Below, one piece after another: positions 34,379 through 44,164 of a DNA stretch of 64,000 bases. The position numbers and the translations under genes are program-made. The stretch covers positions 1,364,001-1,428,000 of the forward strand of contig NZ_VHSF01000001.1 of NCBI RefSeq assembly GCF_007050985.1, written 5' to 3'. Under the pieces are notes generated by a model. It was given only the letters and a program-made list of their open reading frames with translations, was not told where the DNA came from and did no database searches. How positions within the stretch are numbered: the stretch's first letter is position 1; each line of letters starts with the position of its first letter. This DNA comes from Christiangramia sabulilitoris (lineage in GTDB: Bacteria; Bacteroidota; Bacteroidia; Flavobacteriales; Flavobacteriaceae).

Positions 34379-35763
34379 GAAAATTTCAGATCATAATCTG
34401 TTTGGTATTTGCTCCTTTTCTGGTATTCAGCCAGGAGGTTGATAGTACCTTCCTAAAACTGGACGATTATCTCGAGATGGTGAAGAAATATCATCCCGTG
34501 GTGAGACAGGCCAGGTTGATCACCGAGCAGGGAGAATCTAATTTGTTAAGGGCCAGAGGTGCTTTTGATCCGAAAGTAGAAGCTGGTTATGATCGTAAGG
34601 ATTTTAAGGATACCGAATATTTCGACATCTTCAATGCTACCTTTAAAATACCAACCTGGTACGGGATAGAATTGAAGGCTAAATTTGAAAACAACCAGGG
34701 GGTTTTTCTAAATCCTCAGAATACGGTACCCGATAATGGTTTGCTGGCCGCCGGGATCTCGATACCCGTGGGGCAGGGACTATTTATTAACGAACGCATG
34801 GCGGCTTTGAAACAGGCGAAAATATTCCGGGATCAAAGCGAAGCAGAGCAGCAACTGGCGGTTAACGAAATCTTGTTCGATGCTTCCACAGCGTATTTCG
34901 ATTGGTTTACCAGTTACAATGAGTTAAAAATTTACCAGAATTTTATTGAAAATGCCGAAAGGCGTTACCAGGGTATTCTTAAAAGTCATGAAGCCGGAGA
35001 TAAGCCGGCCATAGATACGCTCGAAGCCAATATCCAGATCCAGGACAGAAAATTGAGCCTGGAACAGGCCAGGCTGGATCTATATAAAGCTTCCCTCAAA
35101 CTAGCCACGTTTTTATGGACAGATAATAATACCCCGCTCGAGATTAGGGAAGATGTGTATCCCGAAGCCTCCTTCTTTGAGGAAATGAAAGATTATTTAA
35201 GAAGTCTCGATGAGGATTTGATCGTTTCTCATCCTAAAATTCAATCTCTGGGCTATAAAATTGAAATGCTGGAATATGAAAGGAGACTGAAAGCAAATAA
35301 GTTACTGCCAGAATTAAATCTTGAATACAATTATTTAAGTGGTGATCCGGAGGTTTTAAATAGTTTTGTAAATGATAATTATAAATTCGGCTTCAGTTTT
35401 AGTGTTCCCTTGTTTTTAAGAAAAGAACGGGGAGATCTGCAGTTAACCAGGCTGAAACTGGAAAACGCAGAATTCGAACTGGTAAATAGTGAGCTGGAAT
35501 TAAGAAACAAGATCCTTGCTCTGGAAAGGCAATTCTCTTCCTATTTAGACCAATTGCAACTGGTGGAAGATCTGGTACAAAGTTATACCAGAATGCTGAG
35601 TGCTGAAGAAAGAAAACTGGAGCTGGGGGAAAGTTCTGTTTTTCTGGTAAATACAAGGGAGAAAAATTTGATCTCGGCTAAACTAAAAGAGATTTCCCTA
35701 AAACAAAAGCTCCTCAATACCAGGGCAGATCTTTATCGGGTACTTGCCCGTTTCGAAATATGA
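34375..35763 (+). CDS. TolC-family outer-membrane channel
   Basis: The 462-residue protein has a signal peptide ending FLVFSQ and the two long-helix repeats of the TolC/OEP family. The first repeat includes NEILFDASTAYFDWFTSYNEL and the second includes ENAEFELVNSELELRNKILAL. Beta strands lie between (GAFDPKVEAGYDRKDF, FGFSFSVPLFLRKERGDL). It would be the exit duct for the ABC-HlyD pair. The four-base overlap with the HlyD gene (ATGA) supports translation from the same message. It is the last gene of the operon. Confidence 0.93.
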   Translation: MRKFQIIICLVFAPFLVFSQEVDSTFLKLDDYLEMVKKYHPVVRQARLITEQGESNLLRARGAFDPKVEAGYDRKDFKDTEYFDIFNATFKIPTWYGIELKAKFENNQGVFLNPQNTVPDNGLLAAGISIPVGQGLFINERMAALKQAKIFRDQSEAEQQLAVNEILFDASTAYFDWFTSYNELKIYQNFIENAERRYQGILKSHEAGDKPAIDTLEANIQIQDRKLSLEQARLDLYKASLKLATFLWTDNNTPLEIREDVYPEASFFEEMKDYLRSLDEDLIVSHPKIQSLGYKIEMLEYERRLKANKLLPELNLEYNYLSGDPEVLNSFVNDNYKFGFSFSVPLFLRKERGDLQLTRLKLENAEFELVNSELELRNKILALERQFSSYLDQLQLVEDLVQSYTRMLSAEERKLELGESSVFLVNTREKNLISAKLKEISLKQKLLNTRADLYRVLARFEI

Positions 35764-35902
35764 TTATAGATCAGCAGGATTCATCGGTTAAATTTTTTAA
35801 CAGGACGTAGGCATATATGCTAATTGAGCGTGAAATAACAAGTGCTTAACACCAAAAAAAACGCTTATTCGCTATCTTGATGTAAATCTAAAATTTAATG
35901 TT

Positions 35903-36499
35903 ATGAGATTTCGAAATTCTATTTTGTCAGGTTTAATGATGCTATTCCTCTTATCCGGGATGCAATCTGTGGCTCAGACAGATGATGAGAATTGGGATGA
36001 GAAGGAGAATGAGCAGATGGTTGATGCCGACAAGAAACAACAACTAATTAGAGATGCTAAAGATTCCAAACAAGCATTCATAAAAAATTCGTCTAATTTA
36101 AAAGAGCTTTTTGATAAAGCGGTAGGCTATGTGATTTTTCCGAACGTTGGTAAAGGGGCATATATTCTTGGTGGAGCAGCAGGAAATGGCGTTCTTTTTG
36201 AAAACGGGAAAGTTGAAGGCTTTGCTGAATTAAGGCAATTAGATATTGGATTACAAATTGGTGGACAGGCTTACAGACAGGCTATTCTTTTCCAGACACA
36301 ATCTGAGCTGGATAATTTTAAAAAAGGTAATTATAGCTTATCAGGAAATGCTTCCGCAGTTATTATCGAAAAAGGAAAGGCTAAAAATGTTGAATTCAAC
36401 AACGGTAGAGCAATCGTCACCATGCCTAAAGCGGGAGCGATGGTCGAAGTATCTGTTGGAGGACAGAAATTTGAATACGCCAGTGCCGGGGATTATTAA
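35903..36499 (+). CDS. SYLF (YSC84/Ysc84-actin-binding-like) lipid-binding protein
   Basis: The 198-residue exported protein has a signal peptide ending SVAQ and an acidic linker. The SYLF domain runs from about residue 60 to the end: LFDKAVGYVIFPNVGKGAYILGGAAGNGVLF, then LRQLDIGLQIGGQAYRQAILFQ and a closing GQKFEYA. SYLF domains bind phosphoinositides in eukaryotes; in bacteria an envelope lipid-binding role is presumed. There is no operon partner. A terminator (36524) separates it from the HAD gene. Confidence 0.92.
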   Translation: MRFRNSILSGLMMLFLLSGMQSVAQTDDENWDEKENEQMVDADKKQQLIRDAKDSKQAFIKNSSNLKELFDKAVGYVIFPNVGKGAYILGGAAGNGVLFENGKVEGFAELRQLDIGLQIGGQAYRQAILFQTQSELDNFKKGNYSLSGNASAVIIEKGKAKNVEFNNGRAIVTMPKAGAMVEVSVGGQKFEYASAGDY

Positions 36500-36523
36500 T
36501 AATTGAATTCACATATTTAATTT

Positions 36524-36550
36524 AAAAGCCGGTTTTTGCCGGCTTTTTAT
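36524..36550 (+). terminator. Terminator after the SYLF gene
   Basis: AAAAGCCGG (36524-36532) pairs with CCGGCTTTT (36539-36547) around a 6-nt loop, followed by TATTTTTT. It lies 25 bp after the stop. Confidence 0.85.
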
Positions 36551-36564
36551 TTTTTGGAAATAAC

Positions 36565-37233
36565 ATGAGAAATATCAGCACCATTATTTTTGACGTTAAT
36601 GAAACACTGCTGGATCTAAGCCCTTTAAAGGATAGTATAGATTCTAAATTGGGTGAGGGAGCAGCAGAAGTTTGGTTTGCAGAACTACTCCAGTATTCCC
36701 TGGTTGAAAGTATCTCTGGTTCGTACCATGATTTTAGCAAGATCGCTGAAGCGGTGCTGCAAATGAACGGCAGCAAGAAAGGAATTGAGTTGACCAGGGA
36801 AAAAATACAGCAAATTCTTGATCCTATTACTAAATTAGAAGCTTATCCAGATGTAGAAGAAGGTTTGTCTAAACTTGGTAATGCAGGGTTTAAATTGATC
36901 GCTTTTAGTAATGGTAAGCCGTCGGTATTAAAGGACCAGCTATACTACGCGGGGATAGCAAATTATTTTGATGAGGTGTTAAGCGTTGATGCCGTGAAAA
37001 AATATAAACCCCATCCGGAAACTTATAGATTTGCTTTAAAGAGATCTGATTCTATAGCGCAGGAAACCGTCATGGTGGCTGCTCATGGTTGGGATATCGC
37101 CGGTGCCGATCGCGCCGGGCTCAAAACAGCCTTTATGCAAAGGCCCGGAAAGTTTTTATTTCCACTCTCTAATAAACCAACCTGGGAGTTAAAAAAATTA
37201 TCAGACCTGGCTGAAATTTTGAAGGATATTTAA
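36565..37233 (+). CDS. HAD hydrolase, haloacid-dehalogenase type II-like
   Basis: The 222-residue cytoplasmic enzyme has HAD motif I at DVNETLLDL (nucleophile Asp), motif II in IAFSNGKPSV, the Lys of motif III in VKKYKPHPETY, and motif IV in AAHGWDIAGADRAGLKTAFM. The D-V-N-E-T variant and the GWDI(A) closing motif match L-2-haloacid dehalogenase-type proteins. Members of this group also act as phosphatases, so the substrate is open. The strong terminator at 37257 follows. Confidence 0.9.
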   Translation: MRNISTIIFDVNETLLDLSPLKDSIDSKLGEGAAEVWFAELLQYSLVESISGSYHDFSKIAEAVLQMNGSKKGIELTREKIQQILDPITKLEAYPDVEEGLSKLGNAGFKLIAFSNGKPSVLKDQLYYAGIANYFDEVLSVDAVKKYKPHPETYRFALKRSDSIAQETVMVAAHGWDIAGADRAGLKTAFMQRPGKFLFPLSNKPTWELKKLSDLAEILKDI

Positions 37234-37256
37234 GGAGGGCATAAATCTGTTAAGGC

Positions 37257-37296
37257 AAAAAAAAACCGCGCTGATCATATCAGCGCGGTTTTTTTC
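37257..37296. terminator. Bidirectional terminator between convergent genes
   Basis: CCGCGCTGAT (37266-37275) and ATCAGCGCGG (37279-37288) form a 10-bp GC-rich stem with a 3-nt loop. A long A-run is on the left and a T-run on the right. It serves the HAD gene and the converging gene at 37310. Confidence 0.9.
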
Positions 37297-37309
37297 AAAT
37301 AATTCCTGC

Positions 37310-40300
37310 TTAGAAGGCAAAATTAAAAGTGAAATTCAATCGTCCACCTTCATCACCAACATAGTAACCTATATTTCCGGTTGCTGCTTTAAAGGCATTG
37401 ATAAAGATAGAACCTCCATAGTTCGTATGCCATTCAGAAGAGTTGTCGTTATCTACCCATACACGGCCATAATCAAAGCCTGCACTTGCACCGATTCTTA
37501 CCGGTACAAAATCTGATCTGAATTCGGTGATCCCGCTTCGAAGATCTATATTCTGATAAAAGGCATATTTACCATTAAATCGATCGTTTCTATATCCACG
37601 TAAACTATTGGTATTTCCACCACCTAATGTAGCTGCATGATAAAACTCAAAATCATCCCCGATAATTGCTTCTCCTCCAATCTTGGTAGCCAACGCAGCA
37701 AATCCGCTTTCATGTAAAGGATAATTCAGAGAAAGCATAGGTCGCACATAGCCAAATTTGTTATCATTTTCATCGATATTAGACTTGTACCCGGCTGTAA
37801 GGTCAAGCTCAATTCCCCTGGATGGAAAAGCAACCCTATCCTTATTGAAATAATTATAATTTATTTCTCCGCCGGCATATAGCTGGCTATCGAAAACAGG
37901 ATTCGTAGCTGCAAAAATATCTGATACGAAAAAGCCCTCGTCGTTTTTAACTTCAATCGACTCAATCATAGGTTTAATACTGAATGAGCTCTGGGTATCA
38001 TTTCTCCAGATAAGGGACGGAGCAAATCTCCATTGCTGCATTCTAACCCGGTTGTATTCTTTGTCAATTTCATCGGGATCATAATCTGTTTCATTTCCCG
38101 TTCCAAAGTAGTTCATGGTAAAATTTGGACTGGAATAATAGGCATTCAGGCCAAAATTCCAATTATAAAATATATGAGCGAATTCACCGGTATAATCGGC
38201 TTCAAAACCTTGCGTTCTGAAGAAGTAATTAAGCGTTACGCTTTGCCTGGTAGTAAATGGATTTCGTACCAGTCCATAAGTGGTATAAGTGTTTCGCACT
38301 CCCAGCTTGAAACCCACATCAGAGTTGAAATCTGCACTTGGGAATAAAGTAAACTGTCTTATTTTTTTCTTTTTAGGGTCATAGTTGTTGATATCATAAC
38401 TATCTACCAGCATTTTATTTACACCCGGGGTTTTGATCGTGCTTTTCTTACTCTTAAAGTCATAAAGTTTCGCCTTTCTGGTATTCTGAAAATCATAGAT
38501 ATCATTTTCTTCTCCTCCTATGATCTTTAAAGGAACCAGATTTGATCCATCACCTATGATCTTGAATTCATCGTCTCCATCCAGGCCATAAATCCATACT
38601 TCCCGGGTTTGGTCTGAGTTATATTTCTTTTCTGCTAAAAGTTCTCCGTCCTTATTCTTTAGTTCCACCAAGGTTATCCCGTCGGCCATTCTGGTTATTA
38701 GGAATTGGTCATCTTTCTGGGTACCGGTGAATACGTCAAATTCTGTCAAATGTTTGTAATATTCCCGGGCAATTTTTTCCAGATTTGCTCTACGCGCTTT
38801 CATGGTTTTTTTGATATCGCCAACATAGCCTTCTTCTACAATTCCCTGGGGAAGGACATCAAAGGCTTCTTTAATTACTTCATCTGTTATATTATTCTGG
38901 ATATAATCCACCTGTGCTTTCCAATCCTCCCAGTCTGCATTTCTAATAAAGGCTTTATCAAGAGGGTAACCCGCAACATTGAACCATTTAGGTCTTTTAA
39001 CTTCGTCACTGTATTCTTCCATAGCTCGAAGTGGTGGGGAAGCCAGTCTTAACATGGAAAGGGCGAAACCATCGGTTTTTGGAAAAACCTGGTCCCGGTC
39101 TTTTGCAATTGGCAGGTATCTCTTTTTGCCATTTTCTTCTTCAAATTCTGCCCATTCATATTGCCCTTCATGGCGATCCCAGTCTCCTAATAACATGTCC
39201 AGTAACCTGGCCCTGATGAACATTTCTTCATCTACATAAACATCTTTCGTTTCCTGCATTTCCAGCATAAGGTCTGCTGTATTTAGAATATCATCAGCAT
39301 TTCCGAAGATTTCCAGGTCTTTATTTTCACCCCCTACATGGGCTTCGAACATATACAGTTCATTTCCATAATCTTCATTATAAACTCCAAGTGCTTCCTG
39401 TTTAGGTACATAATAGAGTTCTGAATTGGGGTGAAAAATACCCAGTTCATCCATGAATCTTCCGGCCGGAAATGTTCCGTATGGGAAAGCGGTGGTATAA
39501 AAATCTTTTACATACCTCTCTGCAATGGTATTTTCCAGATAGTCTTTGATATAATGCGTGGTGATCACTGTAGTTTGTAAAAACTGCAGGGCACTTTTTT
39601 CCAGTGCTCTCATGGTATATTCATGACCATCCTCGTCTCTGAAGCCAAGAGACCTTGATTGGTGTCCTCCACCGGCACCTAATACCTGCAGGTTTCCGGG
39701 CAGGGTGTCCAGGTATAATACCGGGAACTCGAATTTTTTACTGTATAGGGGTCGGTAATGTTCTCCCCACAGACTTTTATGGAAACCACTTTTATCGGTT
39801 TGCTCTTCGGTATAAACAGAGGCTGTGGCCGTGGGCCCTATTCTGGTTTCTGGCCAGGATACCTCTTCTAAAGTTGGTCTTTCCCGGCTAATATGATGGC
39901 TAAAAATCTTTTTGGTTCCAGATGGATTTACCTCGTAAAATTCAACATTAGAACTTCCGTTTCTGTTTATATTCATTTTAACATAACCCAGCTCATAAGA
40001 AGCAAAGCCATCCTTATCTTCTTCCGGTTTTGCTTTGGCCGGCTTTTCGGTAACCCCGGCGATTACCTGTTCTATTCCGTCATCTTTGATGTACTGAAGG
40101 TTTTTATCCTGTCCCGAAAGAAAAATGACATCGTTATATTGTCTCGCAATGGTTTCAAGAATACCCATTAACTGACCTAATTGCGGATTTCTCCTGGTTT
40201 GGTCACCAGCTCCAACCATCATTTCCCAGAAACTAAGTTTGGTTTTTGTCATAACAGGATGAAAAACGGCTACGAGCACTGTTTTTTTCTGGTTGTCTTC

Positions 40301-40927
40301 AAGCTCATCGTTGAATTCTTCCCGGAATTGAGCCCTCGTCTTGATCTCACATTTATTATTAATATAGGGGTGATCATCCCAGTTTTCTAGATACCATTGG
40401 GAGTCGACCATAATTAATTGTACACCATTTCCAAGACTTTCACTTTCAATGGGGCATCCGTCATTGGGCCAGAATTTTCCACGAGAATTATCCTGTAAAA
40501 ATGATTCGAGATCATCAATATTGTCCGGGGCATCGGCCTGCCACTCGTGATATCCGGGAGTAAAAACAATATTTCCCTTGAAATCACTAATCTTTTCCAG
40601 GAGATTCTTTTTTAGTTCCTTTTCTACCTCATTTCTACCGTTATCTTTATCAGGATAGCCTTTTTCAGGGACAATATTTCCAACAAATATCAGCGTTGAA
40701 GAATCCTCTTTTTTCGAGGATTGTACGATCTCATTGAGAATAAGGTCATTTGAAGCATTGGTTCTTAAAGCAGTATTGGAGGTAATATATACCGAATGTA
40801 CCTTTTCTTTGGTCTGTACAGAGTCTTTCTGCGCACTGGCAGGAATACAAACAGATAAAATTAGAACGGGAAGAAACAGAAATGAAATTGAAATCTTTAA
40901 TTTCTGAGATCGGGTTATTATGCTCAT
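37310..40927 (-). CDS. Metallophosphoesterase fused to outer-membrane surface-antigen barrel
   Basis: The 1205-residue protein has a signal peptide ending PASAQ. The N-terminal part (about 40-330) resembles a calcineurin-like phosphoesterase: LIFVGNIVPEKGYP, NIVFTPGYHEWQ, VAVFHPVMTK and FLSGQDKNLQY stand where metal motifs are expected, though several usual Asp/His residues are replaced. The middle (about 400-780) is a long unassigned region with LLGDWDRHEGQYEWAEF. The last third (about 850-1205) is a BamA/surface-antigen-type barrel with GGGNTNSLRGYRNDRF and a terminal Phe. The start is ATG 40927; the in-frame codon at 40954 is TTG. An outer-membrane anchored enzyme is likely, but activity is uncertain. 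Confidence 0.82.
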   Translation of the reverse strand: MSIITRSQKLKISISFLFLPVLILSVCIPASAQKDSVQTKEKVHSVYITSNTALRTNASNDLILNEIVQSSKKEDSSTLIFVGNIVPEKGYPDKDNGRNEVEKELKKNLLEKISDFKGNIVFTPGYHEWQADAPDNIDDLESFLQDNSRGKFWPNDGCPIESESLGNGVQLIMVDSQWYLENWDDHPYINNKCEIKTRAQFREEFNDELEDNQKKTVLVAVFHPVMTKTKLSFWEMMVGAGDQTRRNPQLGQLMGILETIARQYNDVIFLSGQDKNLQYIKDDGIEQVIAGVTEKPAKAKPEEDKDGFASYELGYVKMNINRNGSSNVEFYEVNPSGTKKIFSHHISRERPTLEEVSWPETRIGPTATASVYTEEQTDKSGFHKSLWGEHYRPLYSKKFEFPVLYLDTLPGNLQVLGAGGGHQSRSLGFRDEDGHEYTMRALEKSALQFLQTTVITTHYIKDYLENTIAERYVKDFYTTAFPYGTFPAGRFMDELGIFHPNSELYYVPKQEALGVYNEDYGNELYMFEAHVGGENKDLEIFGNADDILNTADLMLEMQETKDVYVDEEMFIRARLLDMLLGDWDRHEGQYEWAEFEEENGKKRYLPIAKDRDQVFPKTDGFALSMLRLASPPLRAMEEYSDEVKRPKWFNVAGYPLDKAFIRNADWEDWKAQVDYIQNNITDEVIKEAFDVLPQGIVEEGYVGDIKKTMKARRANLEKIAREYYKHLTEFDVFTGTQKDDQFLITRMADGITLVELKNKDGELLAEKKYNSDQTREVWIYGLDGDDEFKIIGDGSNLVPLKIIGGEENDIYDFQNTRKAKLYDFKSKKSTIKTPGVNKMLVDSYDINNYDPKKKKIRQFTLFPSADFNSDVGFKLGVRNTYTTYGLVRNPFTTRQSVTLNYFFRTQGFEADYTGEFAHIFYNWNFGLNAYYSSPNFTMNYFGTGNETDYDPDEIDKEYNRVRMQQWRFAPSLIWRNDTQSSFSIKPMIESIEVKNDEGFFVSDIFAATNPVFDSQLYAGGEINYNYFNKDRVAFPSRGIELDLTAGYKSNIDENDNKFGYVRPMLSLNYPLHESGFAALATKIGGEAIIGDDFEFYHAATLGGGNTNSLRGYRNDRFNGKYAFYQNIDLRSGITEFRSDFVPVRIGASAGFDYGRVWVDNDNSSEWHTNYGGSIFINAFKAATGNIGYYVGDEGGRLNFTFNFAF

Positions 40928-41141
40928 AAAAGCCAGGTTGTTAGATTGTATCAAGTAGTAAAATATTGATTAGATATTAACCTTCAAAAAAATTCATTTT
41001 TCGCAGGCAATCATAGGTCTTTATCATAATTTAACATCCAAGCCTAAAAGTTTTACTAATAAAATCAATATTTAAAATCTTAATAAAATTTTCCATTTAA
41101 GCTGGGACTGGTTAACTTTCGCAGCCAATCCTATATTACTA

Positions 41142-43925
41142 TTGAGTAGAATTTACTTTTTTATACAGATCATTTTTTCCGTTTTTGTATCCTTCGGGCA
41201 GGAACTGCCTCCGGTGATAAATTACGGGCCAAATGTATATGCCGGCGGTAATCAAAACTGGATGATCGCCCAGGCAGATAACAATAATCTCTATTTTGCC
41301 AATAGTACCGGCTTACTTGAATATAATGGTGAAAACTGGAATTTATATCCGGTTCCAAATAACTCGATTGTAAGATCTGTTAAAGTTATAGATGAGCGTA
41401 TTTATACCGGAGCTTATATGGAAGCCGGATTCTGGGAGAAAAATGAATTTGGGACCCTGGAATATACCAGCCTCATGTCTTTGTTTGATGGCAAAATTGG
41501 TGACGGAGAACAATTCTGGGAGATAGACTTTCTGGATGGTCTGGTGATTTTCAGAAGTTTTGGAGGAATATACTTTTATAATCAAGAAACCAGTTCTGTT
41601 GTGAAAATGAAGAATCCTGAAGGAAAGCCTGTTTCCGGGATCTTTAAAGTTGAAAACGAACTTTATTTTCAAATAGTAGCCGGCGGTCTTTATAAAGTCA
41701 ATAATGGTTCCTCAACATTGGTTATTCCCTACGAGGCTCTTGGCGACAGGACCATCATGCAATTTTATATAAAGGAGAATGCCTTTTACCTGGTTACCGG
41801 CAAAACAGAATTTTTGGTGTGGGAGAAGGGTAGTATGCTTGAAAATAAAAAACCTGTAAATGCCGAATTAGGGAATCCCACTATTCTGGATGCGATCTAT
41901 TTGCCAAATGGGAAGATGGTATTAGGTACTGTTGGAGAAGGGGTACTGGAATTAAGTGCCGAAGGAGCTATCATAAATAAGTTCAACCAGGAAAATGTAC
42001 TTCTTAATAACACGGTTTTAGATCTCTTTATAGATAAAGAAGATAATCTCTGGGCCGGTCTTGATTATGGTATAAGTATTATCCAGCTTAAATCTTCATT
42101 CAGATCATTTCAGGATAACCGTGGTGAAATTGGGTCTGTTTATGCTTCCTTCAAAAAAGATGGTGATCTATACCTTGGTACTAACCAGGGTCTTTATTAT
42201 CGCAAATCTGGAGATACAAAATTTGAACTCATTCCGGGAACCAATGGCCAGGTATGGTTTATAAATGAAGTGGGAGGAGTCATCCTTTGTGGACAGGATA
42301 GCGGAACTTTTTTAATAAAGGAAAATAAGGCAGAAAAGGTATGTGACCGTTTAGGTACCTGGGTCATTAAAGAATATAAAGAAGGTGTTCTTATACAAGG
42401 TCATTATAATGGTATAAGCTTTTTAAGGCTGACTAACGGGGAACTGGAAGCTTTACCCATGCTTCCCGATTTTCCCCATTCTTCCAAGTTTATTGAAATA
42501 GATGAAGAAGAAAATATCTGGATAAGTAATGAGCACAAGGGAGTATTCAAATTAAGTCTTCAGGAATCTCTTGGAATATCTGATTCTGAAAATTATAAAT
42601 TTACCGGCGAATCGGGGATTACTTCCAGTCTTTTTCAATTTAATGATACCATTTACTACAGTTCAAAGCAGAGCATCTATCAGTTCCGGGAGGATCTAGA
42701 TCAGTTTTCTTCTGAAAACCAGCTTAATAATTTAATTGCCAGTTATGAAAGAGTGTCCGGAAAAATGGTTGGTGAAAATAACAGAGATAAGCTGTGGGGC
42801 TTTGCTGAAGATGGCATCTTTTCAATTCAGAAGGCAAAATTAAACAATGCTTATGATTTAAATTTCATATTCGTTAATCAGGAATTCAGGAATATAGCAA
42901 TAGGTTATGAAAATATTTCGCATCTAAAAGACGATAAATATTTATTAGGTACCGCTAATGGGTACCTTAAATTGAATGACCAGGAAAAAGCTACCCGGGA
43001 AGTGGCTATAAGACTTAATAGAATAGAAGTGAGTGCCCTGGACGCTCCTTTTGAGCCTGTAAAACTGGATGAATTTAAGGAATTTGATTTTGACCATAAC
43101 AACATTAACTTTCATTATAGTGTTCCGGTTCATAATAAATATTTGGAGGCTTTATATAGTTACAGGCTGGTTGGCTTAAGTAACAACTGGAGTACATGGA
43201 GCAGTTTGCCAGAGGCGAATTTTAAAAATCTTGGCTATGGAGACTATGCTTTCGAGGTAAAGGCGAAAGTTGGCCCTGCAGAAACAAATGTAGCAGTTTA
43301 TGAGTTTTCTATTGACAGACCGTTTTATCTGAGTATATGGGCTATCGCGGCTTATGTGATACTATTTGTATTGATCTTGTATGCCGTTCATATTCTAAAC
43401 AGGAGGCATCATCGCAAAACCGTGCAGGAAAATGAGCGTGAACTTAAAATGAAGCATTTACAGGCTGAACAGGAGATCATAAAGTTGAGGAACGATAAAT
43501 TGGAGCAGGAGATGGCTAGTAAGAACCGGGAGCTTGCGGTATCTACGATGAGCCTTATTAGAAAAAACGAATTTCTTACCAATATTAAAGACAAATTAAA
43601 GGATGCCGAGGGTTCGTCTAAAGTAAACTCGGTCATCAAAACTATAGACAAGGATATTAGCGAGGAAGATAACTGGAAATTCTTCAAAAAGGCATTTAGT
43701 AATGCAGACAAGGATTTTTTCCAGAACATCAAACAGAAGCATCCAGAGCTTACATCGAACGACCTGAAATTATGTGCTTACCTAAGACTGAATCTTTCTT
43801 CAAAAGAGATCGCTCCGCTGCTTAATATTTCTGTAAAAAGTGTGGAAATTAAACGATATCGTTTGCGTAAAAAGATGAATTTGGACCGCGAAATCAATCT
43901 TACCGATTATATTCTGGCTCTATAA
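41142..43925 (+). CDS. Membrane-spanning LuxR-type sensor regulator of the glucan locus
   Basis: The 927-residue regulator starts at TTG 41142 (MSRIYFFIQIIFSVFVSFGQ); no ATG gives a signal peptide. The periplasmic part (about 22-640) is a propeller-type sensor with repeats like NNLYFANSTGLLEYNGENW. A Y_Y_Y (triple-tyrosine) domain follows (about 645-725) and a single membrane helix is at about 728-752. The cytoplasmic part has a coiled coil (about 755-800) and a C-terminal LuxR-type helix-turn-helix (SSKEIAPLLNISVKSVEIKRYRLRKK, split across about 887-912). Histidine kinase and receiver domains are absent. Divergence from the flanking gene and adjacency to susC indicate control of the SusCD locus. 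Confidence 0.88.
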   Translation: MSRIYFFIQIIFSVFVSFGQELPPVINYGPNVYAGGNQNWMIAQADNNNLYFANSTGLLEYNGENWNLYPVPNNSIVRSVKVIDERIYTGAYMEAGFWEKNEFGTLEYTSLMSLFDGKIGDGEQFWEIDFLDGLVIFRSFGGIYFYNQETSSVVKMKNPEGKPVSGIFKVENELYFQIVAGGLYKVNNGSSTLVIPYEALGDRTIMQFYIKENAFYLVTGKTEFLVWEKGSMLENKKPVNAELGNPTILDAIYLPNGKMVLGTVGEGVLELSAEGAIINKFNQENVLLNNTVLDLFIDKEDNLWAGLDYGISIIQLKSSFRSFQDNRGEIGSVYASFKKDGDLYLGTNQGLYYRKSGDTKFELIPGTNGQVWFINEVGGVILCGQDSGTFLIKENKAEKVCDRLGTWVIKEYKEGVLIQGHYNGISFLRLTNGELEALPMLPDFPHSSKFIEIDEEENIWISNEHKGVFKLSLQESLGISDSENYKFTGESGITSSLFQFNDTIYYSSKQSIYQFREDLDQFSSENQLNNLIASYERVSGKMVGENNRDKLWGFAEDGIFSIQKAKLNNAYDLNFIFVNQEFRNIAIGYENISHLKDDKYLLGTANGYLKLNDQEKATREVAIRLNRIEVSALDAPFEPVKLDEFKEFDFDHNNINFHYSVPVHNKYLEALYSYRLVGLSNNWSTWSSLPEANFKNLGYGDYAFEVKAKVGPAETNVAVYEFSIDRPFYLSIWAIAAYVILFVLILYAVHILNRRHHRKTVQENERELKMKHLQAEQEIIKLRNDKLEQEMASKNRELAVSTMSLIRKNEFLTNIKDKLKDAEGSSKVNSVIKTIDKDISEEDNWKFFKKAFSNADKDFFQNIKQKHPELTSNDLKLCAYLRLNLSSKEIAPLLNISVKSVEIKRYRLRKKMNLDREINLTDYILAL

Positions 43926-43947
43926 ACTTTACAAAGCCTAAAAAAAA

Positions 43948-43968
43948 CTCTACATTACCTCTACATTT
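43948..43968 (+). promoter_or_regulatory. Two direct repeats CTCTACATT, 11-bp period
   Basis: CTCTACATT occurs at 43948-43956 and again at 43959-43967, one helical turn apart, just after the regulator stop and about 200 bp before susC. Repeats on the same face of the helix suit a LuxR-type protein dimer or tandem binding. Binding is inferred only. Confidence 0.4.
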
Positions 43969-44070
43969 TATTATTATATTAGTGCTTAGATCGTTAGGTT
44001 CAGTTAATATTATCTTCTGAAATGCCCTTTACTATTGTTATTTCGACAAAATCATAGCAGTAAAATTGTC

Positions 44071-44090
44071 AAATCTATAATTGTAGATTT
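44071..44090. promoter_or_regulatory. Inverted repeat AAATCTA-n6-TAGATTT upstream of susC
   Basis: AAATCTA (44071-44077) and TAGATTT (44084-44090) are perfect 7-bp arms around TAATTG, 75 bp before the susC ATG. It lies in the only long gap of the locus and could be an operator. No exact TAnnTTTG box was found nearby. Confidence 0.45.
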
Positions 44091-44164
44091 TTTGTAAAGG
44101 TCATTTTTAACTTATCACAACGATCTGTTAATATATTCATAGAGTAATTAAAACTTTAAATCAC

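Noticed and set aside
41142-43925. Hybrid two-component sensor (HTCS) identity for the locus regulator
   Set aside because: No histidine kinase, phosphoacceptor His box or receiver Asp region is present between the membrane helix and the helix-turn-helix.
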